This document shows, piece by piece, positions 50,538-60,090 of a DNA stretch of 64,000 bases (position 1 is the first letter of the stretch; every line of letters begins with the position of its first letter). A program made the position numbers and the translations under genes. This DNA is from Parelaphostrongylus tenuis (taxonomy: Eukaryota; Nematoda; Chromadorea; Rhabditida; Metastrongylidae), in NCBI GenBank assembly GCA_019055375.1, contig JAHQIW010005418.1, forward strand, positions 17,285-81,284, written 5' to 3'. The notes beneath the pieces were generated by a model that saw only the letters and a program-made list of their open reading frames with translations, was not told where the DNA came from and did no database searches.

Positions 50538-50653
50538 TAAGAGAACTGAGTGGTGAGCAAAAATACGTATGGATGGAAACGGCCCTGGTATAGATGAAAC
50601 GCGGGTCCGACTCCCGTTTGAGGTTTATTTTTGCTCACCATTCAATTCTCTTA
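50538..50653 (+). mobile_element. Hairpin-ended tRNA-like MITE/SINE
   Basis: Inverted ends of about 28 bases: TAAGAGAACTGAGTGGTGAG at the left and the inverse of CTCACCATTCAATTCTCTTA at the right. Between them is a tRNA-like B-box segment GCGGGTCCGACTCCCG. The GGTGAGCAAAA ends are shared with the SINE inside the RTE copies. Confidence 0.65.
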
Positions 50654-51084
50654 GATATGTATAAAGCATTAAAGTGTCCCAAAAGCCGAAACTTCGCTGT
50701 AAGGATTATCGGTACACCCGCCTTGAAGTTCGGATGATAAGCTAATTACTTTGAAGGTCGAACGTAGCATTCTCTTCGTTGTTACAGCGCTCTAAGGACT
50801 TTCTGGAAACAATGCTAAATGTTAAAACTGACTTTAACAAGCTATCAAATGACTACTGAATGTCCCACTAAAAAATCACTGTCTGCGAAGAATACTGCTA
50901 AAAGAACAGATTAGCACGCACGTGACGGAAGGTTAGCCATTGATCCATGTTTGTATTTGAAAGCACCCGTTCTTGGAAAAACATCGCATGAACAGCGATT
51001 CAGTAGGCGTTTGTTAACTAGATGCCTTATATTGAGGAGTGAGTGGTGTCACGGGTGGTGTAGTGGAATCACGCGCTTCCGGTA
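50654..51084. other. No gene recognised
   Basis: Anonymous sequence between the MITE and the RTE fragment. The stretch near 51,045-51,085 (GTGGTGTAGTGGAATCACGC) looks like the 5' half of a tRNA or tRNA-derived SINE, without a 3' half. Confidence 0.4.
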
Positions 51085-53295
51085 CGGCCAAGGGGGTCCT
51101 TCACGCTCCAGGTTTTCGTTGAGCGCCATATCTTTGTTCTAGGTTTTTTGTGAACAATTCGGACTAATGGGTCGGTAACCTTGCCCTAGAGCGCTTGATA
51201 TTTCGAGAAATCCGGTCGCTAACGGCTCGCGTTCATCGTTTGTCGTTGAAGCGCATCACGTGTCCGGCTCACTTTATTTTCAATAAGGATTCAAAATGTC
51301 TTGAGCTGCTAGGTCTAGTGGTATACAGGCGGTTGTTTCGTCCTATTGGGAGTCATCAATGCCACCCTCCCTCGGTTCGGTGAGGTTAAATGATCCTCGA
51401 TAAAGAAATCGACGCCGAATACTAAATCACCCCAAGTCAGGTCATGTACTTATCCGATCTGTGGCGACCGCCAGTCGAGTACATAGCTGTTATAGTGAAT
51501 CATACCTTTTCTATAGAGCCCTCAATTTCAACGCCTGGTATGTAAAACGGCCTCTTTGATCTTCGATCGCTGATGTTGCTCGGAACTTCGGATCCTTTCT
51601 CTTATTTGTGAAATACGAGATACTCCTAGTATCGACCTTTCGACTGCACGTTCAATAACGCCAAGTGATCTTTTGTTCTGCTTATGCAGTGAACAGCTTT
51701 ACCGTTAAAGCAGGGATAGCTGTCGAGTCGAAAAGGTGGGTACGGAGTCGGATGCTCCTTGTTCTCTTCACTACATCCTCACGCTCTAAAACGTTCCTCA
51801 AGCCGCTCGTTTCCTCCTGCTCAACTCTGGAGGTGAGGTCGTTTATTGTATTGATCTTACGACCTAAATATACGTAAATGGAGCATGCGGAGAAGTTCGT
51901 TTCATTGAGCGTGAATGGGGCATTCAAAACTCATCCGTTCCTCATGAACATCGCTTTCGTTGAATTTAGTTGAAGGCTAATCTTTTCAAAGTCGTTGTCG
52001 AAATTTGTCAACATCCGTTGCGCTTAGCTGATGCTTGGTGTTATGAGAACAAAATTATCAGATAACAGAAGATGATTCAAATGCCGACCATCATTTTTCA
52101 CTCCAATACCGTCCCATCCTATTGTTCGCATGACGTTTTTGAAAGTGGCAGTAAATAATTATGACGAAACTGTATCGCTTTGTCGAATCCCTCTCCTTAC
52201 GTCGATGGCAATGTTGTTGCAGAACAGCGATATTTTGGTTGTGAAATCTTTATATTAGCTCATCAAGGATCGTTATGTATCGACAAGGGATACACTGGTT
52301 CTCCAGAACCTCTATAACCGCTTCTGTTTCCAATGAATCAGCTTTTTTCGCAGTGTCATGATGTTACATGTATAACATAAAGAACTGAGTGGTGAGCAAA
52401 AGCTCCGCCTCAGGCGAGAATCGAACAGGCGTTTCATCCTATCAGGGACACGCGCTCTACCACTAAACCACCGAGGCACATTTGCCTGTCCACTCACTCA
52501 AAGACTTTCTAGAAATCGATCAAGGTGGGACAGAGCGGTACTTTACACTCTCATGAAACATCGCTGAGTCTTGTGCTTGTGTGAATTAAGTCTATGGTAC
52601 TGATTCCTTTTCAAAACCCTGCTTGTTCTCATGGCTGTCCTTCGTCCTATGTTCTGCTAATCCTGTTTAGGATGACTCGAGTGAAGAGTTTATAAGCAAC
52701 GGGCAGCAAGCAGATTGGTCGATAATTGCTTTTGTCGTGAAGTTCTTCTTATACGAACAAGAGCTCAATCTTACTCGTTTTCCATTGATTTTGAACCTTG
52801 CATTCTGACAGGTAGCGAGTGAAGAGCCGAGCAAGGGTGCTAGTGAGAACTGGTGGTAGGTTCCTCAAATGTTCTGGTCTAGTCCTGTCTAAACCAGGTG
52901 TTTCTCTATTCTCCAACGGCCATATTACGAAGCTGTAAGTGGCCCGTCAGAGCGTTGGATTGCAAGTATCTTGGTTTTGGAGTTGGCGAAGCTTCGCTGG
53001 GCTTTGCGAGTGCTCTTTCTATTTTCTGCACCTTCTGCCATGCTTGCTGCTCGTCTCTTTTGGAACTTCTCTTATCGGTTCTCTGCAGCGCTTCGCAAGT
53101 TCGAACGTGGGAATTCGGTTGCCTGTGGGTTGTGTAGCTTCACGTGGACGTATCAGCTCGAGTGTTCGTAGATACAAGCATCTCTTCGCGACTTTAGGAC
53201 TTTCGACTATCATAACGTTAGCGTGAAGAGATATAACGAGCCGCTCGTGTTCATCGTCAATGCTATCGACATCGGTACCTTCCCCAGTGCAGATT
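51085..53295 (-). pseudogene. Decayed RTE LINE in unit copy C, 5' truncated
   Basis: Reads as the minus-strand RTE protein from the C-terminal region (near 51,100) back to about residue 205 of the element's 873-codon frame (near 53,290), with frequent frameshifts and stops. It is split by the tRNA-like SINE at about 52,330-52,495, at the same RT motif-A site as in the copy at 6,856-9,903. The 5' end is cut where a palindromic element begins (53,318). Confidence 0.87.
52330..52495 (-). mobile_element. tRNA-like SINE inserted in the RTE (copy C)
   Basis: The tRNA-like head is at 52,479-52,406 on the minus strand: TGCCTCGGTGGTTTAGTGGT, B-box-like TGTTCGATTCTC and GCCTGAGGC. It is followed by the GCTCACCACTCAG tail. 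It occupies the same insertion site as 9,025-9,206 and has a better preserved head. No proper anticodon arm. Confidence 0.72.
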
Positions 53296-53317
53296 AATGA
53301 TCTGAATACATATTGTA

Positions 53318-53668
53318 CCTTTATTTCGAGTGTTTTATCAAGACCGCGCTCAAATTTCTGTTGATCTCTTTACTACTATTTCAGCCAACATGTCATGTGA
53401 TCTGGTAATAGGCTCTTGTACATTCCGATACACGTGTTTCGACCTTACAGTCTCGCTAGTCTGGCAGAATCCGTCATCTTTCAATCTTTTTAGGCAATCC
53501 TCTCGGGAGCCCTACTCTCCCTACAAGGAGGTGCCGAAGACGAGCGCTTTACACTGTCAGTCAAGTGAATTTATCACCGATCTTGCATCGTTGTACGCTC
53601 GATTGCCCTTAGGCTTGGCTCGACATGTTGGCTCAAATAATAATGGAGAGATCTATTGAAATTTGAGC
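53318..53668. mobile_element. Decayed family-M palindromic element
   Basis: The left end (CAAATTTCTGTTGATC..GCCAACATGTCATGTGATCT) and right end (CATGTTGGCTC..ATTGAAATTT) match the element at 26,290-26,683. The right arm is largely lost. The minus-strand hammerhead near 53,459-53,430 has core CUAGCGA in place of CUGANGA, though stem II GACU-GUAA-GGUC, GAAA and CACGUG remain. Confidence 0.7.
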
Positions 53669-54500
53669 TAATGCAATATGACAAAATGCCTAACATGTTA
53701 ATGCAGTGTTAGTCAATGCTTCTCTAACACCTCATTACCATTGTTATTTCTTGAAATTTCATTCCTTGTTCAGAGGATCACTGCTCAATTGACATTGAAG
53801 TTGTGATTGCAACTATATTTATATCTAATAGCTCAAAGCAACTCTTACTTTTGAATGCTCTTGGCTTTTGTAACTCTTGCAAACGAAAAAGCGACAAAAA
53901 TTGGCAATAAATTGATATCTGGCTTTTCTCTAAGTGCAGATTCACTATTGAGCCAGCTCCACAATGATGTTATGAGACCAATTTAGTCGGCTAGCACTGC
54001 AATGCGTTTCGTTTTCTTCAAAGCAAACTGATTCGAGTTGACGCTTTAGAGTCGTCCGTCATCGTTGTAGTCTTTGTCTTTGTTCTCGTTTGACTCTCAT
54101 CTTTTGTGAAGGAGCATTGCAATGGGAAGATCACGCTCCAGTGTTCGTTTGATACAGGATGGTTGTTGTTGGCAGTAGCTTTCTAATGATAATACTCGTT
54201 TTCCACTGAGCAGATCATCCTGCAGTAGAGTGTAATTATTGGCTCGCAAAAACTTCATAACCTATTTGATTTGAACGAGACTGAAGGCGAGGACTATAAA
54301 GAGGACGAACGAATGTAGAGCAGTGGATCAAATCAATCGACTCTGAGCAAATCAAACTCGTAGGCGAATAAAATGGTTTAAGAGCTCCGTGAAGTCGGCT
54401 GTTCATCTAAGAATAGATGATCGACAAAAACTGAAATATATGGGACAGCTTTGATCTGAATAGGTTGACGTCACCATAGAAGATCCCCTGAGATTTTTTC
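53669..54500. other. No gene recognised
   Basis: AT-rich sequence without long frames, tRNA-like folds or repeats shared with the rest of the window. Confidence 0.4.
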
Positions 54501-54519
54501 CATAAGAGACAAAAATATA

Positions 54520-54770
54520 ACTAATGATGTAGAGTGGTGTGGCAAATTTTCGCGTCAAGGGGGGCTCGAACCCATACCTCACTCTATACGCGAGCGCGTG
54601 CGTCAACCCGTTGCACTACTAATGCCCGTTTTGCCCACCACTCTTTCTACGTCACAACGCGTTATCTGTCAACAGCCAACCGTCCACGGCCTGGCTTGGG
54701 CAGCTATTATCGGCAGTGAACCCACTTATGCTGACAGATATTGGGTTTCAATAATTACGCAATGCTTACT
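54520..54770 (-). mobile_element. tRNA-derived SINE/MITE copy
   Basis: The TGATGTAGAGTGGTGTGG end, B-box-like GGGTTCGAGCCCC (minus strand) and A-box-like TAGTAGTGCAACGGG match the elements at 27,430-27,795. The downstream CAGATATTGGGTTTC tail matches the CAGGTATTGGGTATC of the copy at 27,430. Confidence 0.6.
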
Positions 54771-54784
54771 GCTATCAAACAATC

Positions 54785-55325
54785 ATTGAAACTTTAGAAA
54801 GCTAGACAACTGCGTTTTTCCTGAGGGCTCGAAACAGGGTACGGATAACGGAGAAATGCCGGAAGACACACGATTTTCTGTAACGATTTTCAAAGCCTTT
54901 ATAGGACTGTTTTCTGAAAACCATACGTACGTTTCGACTGTGTTGTTCGCTTCATCATTGGCCCACCACCTCACACTGAGCCCTACTTTATACCAGTGGT
55001 GTGGAGAGGTTGTGGCGATAAAACGTTATACTGTATATCACCATTTCTTAAATCTATGGATTACGGTTGGCAGTAAATAAGTAGAAGTCCAGTCCATTAA
55101 CTGTTTTTAAACCTCGCTGTATATAGTCTATAAGAATGTTCAAGGCATTTGCGAGGTTGCTGCGTGAGAGCCGTACAGGCGAGGGTCTTTTTCAAGAAGC
55201 ATATGCATCATTGGAATCAGAGAGATTTGAACTATCGAATGGCTACTCAAAGTGTGAGGGAAAAGCTTTGCTCAGCTAGAAATATTTGAATAAGGAACGC
55301 AATTTTATTCATGCTTGCTAGAGCT
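54785..55325. repeat. Repeat D, copy 2
   Basis: Similar to 31,560-32,240 in block order. It contains a hammerhead-like motif on the minus strand at 54,968-54,925: stem I GGCCA/UGG, AUGAUGA (core C changed to A), GAAA, stem III CGUACG and a GUA cleavage site. Confidence 0.55.
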
Positions 55326-55495
55326 AAATGTTGAAGCCATGGTGAAAACAAATTACATCTTTGAAATGTTTGGGATTTTTGCTGTTAGATCAAAACTATA
55401 TCAAAAGATCGACTGTTTTTGAAACCCCCAAAAAAACATTCAATATAATTCCAAAAAAAGAATGATTTAAGCTCAAAAAAGGGGTTGGTAAGCCC

Positions 55496-55545
55496 AGGGT
55501 CATACACCGGTGTTTCGGAGGTTCGTCCTCCTCATCAGTGACCCC
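55496..55545 (-). ncRNA. Hammerhead ribozyme (family P), well formed
   Basis: The minus strand carries CUGAUGA (55,538-55,532), stem II GGAGG-ACGAA-CCUCC, GAAA (55,516-55,513), stem III CACCGGUG (55,512-55,505) and cleavage triplet GUA, cleaving after the base at 55,503. Stem I is GGGUCA/UGACCC. It is a complete mirror of 56,066-56,115. Confidence 0.88.
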
Positions 55546-55759
55546 CGCCACATTCAGCCCTGCATTGAAGCAAGGAGGGTGGCGTATGTGGTGATGGCAC
55601 AGTGTACTATGACACTGTACCATCACCACCTCTCAGTCGATAGATTTTTGCTGTTAGATCAAAATATATCAAAAGATCGACTGTTTTGAAACCCCCAAAA
55701 AAACATTCAATATAATTCCAAAAAAAGAATGATTTAAGCTCAAAAAAAGGGGTGTAACC

Positions 55760-55803
55760 AGTCACACCGTGTCGGAGGCGTCCTCCTCATCAGTGACCCC
55801 CGC
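55760..55803 (-). ncRNA. Degenerate hammerhead in the palindrome loop
   Basis: Keeps CUGAUGA (55,793-55,787) and stem II GGAGG-ACG-CCUCC, but GAAA is reduced to GA, so the core is broken. The flanking sequence is a shortened copy of the arms. Confidence 0.65.
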
Positions 55804-56065
55804 CCCAATTCAGCCTGATTGAGCCGGGGGTGGCGATGGGGAGGCCAGTGTACTAGACACCTTTTTGAGCTTAAATCATTCTTTTTTTGGAATTATATTG
55901 AATGTTTTTTGGGGGTTTCAAAAACAGTCGATCTTTTGATATAGTTTTGATCTAACAGCAAAAATCTATCGACTGAGAGGTGGTGATGGTACAGTGTCAT
56001 AGTACACTGTGCCATCACCACATACGCCACCCTCCTTGCTTCAATGCAGGGCTGAATGTGGGGCG

Positions 56066-56115
56066 GGGGTCACTGATGAGGAGGACGAACCTCCGAAACA
56101 CCGGTGTATGACCCT
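56066..56115 (+). ncRNA. Hammerhead ribozyme (family P), the best formed in the window
   Basis: Stem I GGGUCA (56,067-56,072) pairs fully with UGACCC (56,109-56,114), plus a G-U. The core CUGAUGA is at 56,073-56,079. Stem II GGAGG/CCUCC gives five Watson-Crick pairs around loop ACGAA (56,080-56,094). GAAA is at 56,095-56,098. Stem III CACCGGUG is at 56,099-56,106, then U and the cleavage base A at 56,108 (GUA triplet, allowed under the NUH rule). Every invariant position of a type I hammerhead is present. Confidence 0.9.
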
Positions 56116-56519
56116 GGGCTTACCAACCCCTTTTTTGAGCTTAAATCATTCTTTTTTTGGAATTATATTGAATGTTTGGGATTGTGCTATTAGGAAATGT
56201 TAACACTGAAGAAAAAGCAAAAAGAAGTGTTTTCTCAAGGAATCATAAAGAGGTGACGTAAGAGAAGATATTCAAAATTTGAAAAAACACCCAGTCTTTT
56301 TTTGGTTTCGTTGGCTACAGCGCTTAAGAGGCTTTGTCAGAAAACAAATTTATCTTAGAAATCTTCGAATTCGATTTACGACTGCCATACTAAGCAGTCT
56401 AACTAAATGCTTTGCTAGCAAAAATGTATGAATGCAAATTATAATTTGGTTTCGCTGTTCCTACTCAATATTCAAGCGTTTCGAAATAAAATGCACCACG
56501 AAATTGTTTCTCATTACAC

Positions 56520-59500
56520 TATCGAATGACTACTAAGACTATGAGAACAACTAGAAAATGGATTTTTCTCAAGGACCGAAGCAGGACACGGATAACGGAA
56601 AGTCATCACCTGCCACCTGTCACCTGTCGTCCCGTTGATCGTCGAGTGACTCGAGCGGGTACCAGCAACTCTTCCATTTTTCCCTATCGCGTGCAAGAGT
56701 AGCCCAGTGGGTCCTCCTTGCTCTAGGAATTCGCTGAGCATCATATCTTTCTTCCATCGCTTTCGTGAAGAAATCGGACCAACGGGTCAGTGGTCTTCCT
56801 TTAGAGCGCTTGACGTCCCGAGGAATCCAGTCGGTAACGGCTCTCGTCCATCGGTTGTCGTTGAAGCGCATCACGTGTCCGGCCCACCTTATTTTCGATA
56901 TCCTGGCGTGTAGAACGGCGTCTCTGATTTTCGATCGTTGACGTAGGTCGGAAGTTCGGATCCTTTGTCTCATTTGCGAAATACGAGATACTCCTAGCAT
57001 CGACCTTTCGACTGCGCGTTCGATAACGGCAAGTGATCTTTCATCCTGCTTACGTAGCGACCAGGTTTCTGCTGCATACGTTAGGGCAGGGATAATTGTC
57101 GAGTCGAAAAGGTGGGCACGGAGTCGGATGTTCTTTGTCCTCTTCACTACATCTTCGATGCTCTTAAACGTTCCCCAAGCCGCTCGTTTCCTCCTGCTCA
57201 ACTCTGGGGCTAGGTCGTTCATCATGTTGATTTCACGACCTAGATAGATGTAACTGGAGCATTCGGAAATTGTCGTTCCGTTGAGCGTGAATGGGGCATT
57301 AGAAACCCATCCGTTCCTCATGAACATTGTTTTCGTTAGATTCAGTTGAAGACCGATCTTTCCACAGGCGTTATCGAAATCAGTCAACATTCGTTCCGCT
57401 TGGCTGATGTTTGGTGTTATGAGAACGATATCGTCAGCAAAGCGAAGATGGTTTAATTGTCGACCGTCAATTTTCACTCCCATTTCGTCCCATTCTAATG
57501 TTCGCATGACGTTTTGTAGGGTGGCAGTGAATAGTTTTGGCGATATTGTATCGCCTTGTCGAACCCCTCTTCTTACGTCAATGGTGATATTGTTGTAGAA
57601 TGGAGATATTCTGGTCGTGAAATCTTTATAAAGCTCACGAAGGATCATTATGTACCGAGTAGGGACGCCCTGGTTATCCAGAGCCTCTATAACCGCTTCT
57701 GTTTCCACTGAATCAAAGGCTTTCTTCAGATCGATAAAAGTGAGACAGAGTGGTTGTTTGTACTCTCGCGAAACTTCAATGAGTCTTGTGATCGTGTGGA
57801 TGTGGTCCATGGTACTAAATCCTTTTCTGAACCCTGCTTGTTCGCATGGCTGTCCTTCGTCCAGTGTTCTGTCAATCCTGTTCAGGATGACTCGAGTAAA
57901 GAGTTTATAGACAACGGACAGCAAGCAGATTGGGCGATAATTGCCTATGTCGTGAAGGTCTCCCTTTTTGAACAACAATACGGTCTTGCTGGTTTTCCAT
58001 TGAATAGGGACCTTGCATTCTGACAGGTAGCGAGTGAAGAGCCGAGCCAGGGTGTTGATGAGAACTGGCGGCAGGTTCTTCAGGTGTTCTGGTCTAATCC
58101 TGTCTGGACCGGGTGTTGTTCTGTTTTTCACCGACGATATAGCATGTCGGATTTCGGAAGGAAGGACCGGTGGAACGACATATTCGTCCTCTTTCAATTT
58201 ATATGACGGTAAGAGAACATGGCTAGCGAAGAGATCCGAGTAGTACTGGTGGATGATTTTCTCCATAGCCCTTCTGGAAGCTGTAAGTGTCCCGTCAGGG
58301 TATCGGAGTGCAATCATCTTGGTCTTATAGTTGGCGAAGCCTCGCTGGGCTTTGCGAATGCTCTTCCCAGCTTCTGCAGCTTCTGCCATAACTGCTGCTC
58401 TTCTCTCTTTAAGGTCTTCTTTTATCGCTTCTCTGCATCGTTTCGCAAGTTCGGACGTAAGGTTTCGGTTGCCTGCGGCTCGTGCGATTCCACGTTGACG
58501 TATCAGCTCGAGTGTCTGCGGAGACAAGCGTCTCTTCGTGACCTTAGGACTTTCGGCTTTTTTAGCGCCAACGTGAAGATATTCAACGAGTCGATCGTAT
58601 TCTTCGTCGATGTTGTCGACAACGGTATCTTCCCAAGAGCCGACTAATGATTTGAATACATCCCAGTTTATGGTAGTTCTGGGACTTCGTTGTTTGAATT
58701 TAGCGGCTTTCTCTCCTCTCCTCGAAAATCGGAACGTTGCGCGAAGGAGGCGATGGTCTGATCCCGTGTAGAACTTAGGAACAACAGCGACGTCGGTCAG
58801 GCAAAACCTTCGATTTACTATGATGTGATCTATTTCGTTATGGTACTCTCCATTGGGAGACTCCCACGTCCATCGCTGAGAGAGAGGCTTTTGGAATTGC
58901 GAGTTACCATGGATGGTTTGGGTCGTCATGATAAACTCAGATAGCCTCTCACCCTGTTCATTCCATTCTAGTCCGTGGGTCCCTATGTGACGTTCTTCAG
59001 ACGTTCTTCTAGGTCCAATTTTTGCGTTAAAATCTCCGACAATGACCTTGAAGAATGTATGATCTTCTCTGAAGAATTTTTCGAGGTCCATATAGAACGC
59101 TTCGACTTCGTCTTCGTCATAGCTTGATGTTGGTGCGTAAGCAACGAAGATGGTCAAAGCCGGCATAGAACCACATCGTTTCAACCGTAATCGTCCGATG
59201 CGGGTTGTTAGTTGTTCGAACGAATCAATGTTCACGGTCAAATTCGATTTGACGAGGACGCCAACGCCACCGACACCTCTGCGATCGCATGTTCCAAGGA
59301 ACAGTTCTTCTCCGGTGTCATAGACAGCGTGAAAAGGATGGCGCCTTCTCGTCTCAGCCAGGCCATGACGTCGTACCTTATTCTTCTTGCTTGAATCACA
59401 GATCTTCTACAGCGGATTGTGAGCAAGGGTTCTTGCATTGTAGGTACAGATCGTCATTTTAGTCCGTTTCGATCTTGGCAGCCTAGTTCGGCCCTGAGAT

Positions 59501-60090
59501 TTTAGCAGCCTCTCCGTACTCGTCCTACCTGGCGCTGCCGTACCAGGGGCTCTTTCGGGGTCAGGGGAATGAGGCCCATATTTGTTACTGTTTTTGGCAT
59601 TTTGATACCCAACGTGTAGCTTGCCAGGCTCTAAACGTGGGGGCTGGGTACTCACGAGTAGCTTGCCAGTCTCTCTCGGAGGAGCGGGAGGAGCTTATTT
59701 GTTGGAGGCGACTCCTAACCGCCTCCCATGTACTTCCCAGCCGCTTGATTGCAGGCTTTTGGCCGACTTGACTCGTAGAAATAGAGTTTTTGTCAAGTCG
59801 GCACTGCAGAAGCAGGGAGCTCGTCCCCTGAATCCACCTGCGTCTCTGGGAAGCACACGGTCGCTTTTGGTTCGCGTTTTATTCCCCTATCCACCACCTG
59901 GGGACGCGCCACGTGCCCTCGCGACTAACCGGGCGGGATCCCTCAAAGAGGGAGGTCCGTGGAACGGAAGAGTACTGAGCCAAAAAATGGTTTTTAGCAA
60001 AGAGACCGAACAAGATGGAGGAAGCGGAAAGTGTTCTGTCTTTAGAGGAAAAAGTGTTTCGGCAATGCTTCTGTAAGAGTTAAAAAAGAA
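56520..60090 (-). mobile_element. Nearly intact RTE-clade non-LTR retrotransposon
   Basis: About 3.5 kb. The element runs from a GC-rich 5' leader (to about 60,090) to a short 3' tail ending near 56,520. I see no long poly-A and no terminal repeats, as expected for RTE elements. The 3' tail block CGAAGCAGGACACGGATAAC is echoed in repeat D and, inverted, at 6,794-6,855. Three other copies in the window are far more damaged, so this is the youngest. Confidence 0.9.
56620..59655 (-). CDS. Endonuclease-reverse transcriptase of the RTE element, one stop from intact
   Basis: The main frame (59,241-56,620, 873 codons) encodes an EEP-type endonuclease, with [10 protein letters not shown] at residues 32-41, catalytic VGDFNAKIG at 68-76, [10 protein letters not shown] at 137-146 and GSDHRLL at 160-166. 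The reverse transcriptase follows, with PGPD near 377-380, YRPICLLS near 435-442, motif [12 protein letters not shown] at 502-512, [10 protein letters not shown] at 559-568 and the catalytic FADD at 601-604. A C-terminal region with RWAGHVMRF closes the protein. The upstream part from 59,655 ([28 protein letters not shown]) is in the same frame, separated only by one TAG at 59,409-59,407. First methionine is uncertain. The protein nicks DNA and copies its own RNA at the site (target-primed reverse transcription). It also could mobilise SINEs. Confidence 0.92.

Larger units (their letters stand above)
55381..56178. mobile_element. Nested palindromic element with hammerheads (family P)
   Basis: A palindrome centred near 55,804. 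The block ATCAAAAGATCGACTG..CCCCCAAAAAAACATTC..AAAGAATGATTTAAGCTC occurs at about 55,388-55,486 (+), 55,655-55,755 (+) and 55,861-55,955 (-), and in part at 56,130-56,178 (-). Between blocks lie ribozyme segments on the minus strand (55,496), a degenerate one in the loop (about 55,760-55,803) and one on the plus strand (56,066). TGTTTGGGATT occurs just outside both ends. The layout suggests one palindromic element inserted in, or formed from, another. No real protein: the mirrored frames at 55,396-55,629 and 56,009-56,203 are readings of the palindrome. Confidence 0.85.

Noticed and set aside
55396..56203. Mirrored open frames sharing a DEEDEPPKHRC stretch, as if a conserved small protein
   Set aside because: The shared residues come from the hammerhead core and stem II read in one frame on both palindrome arms.
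57407..58647. Plus-strand open frames over the RTE
   Set aside because: They are antisense shadows of the endonuclease-reverse transcriptase.
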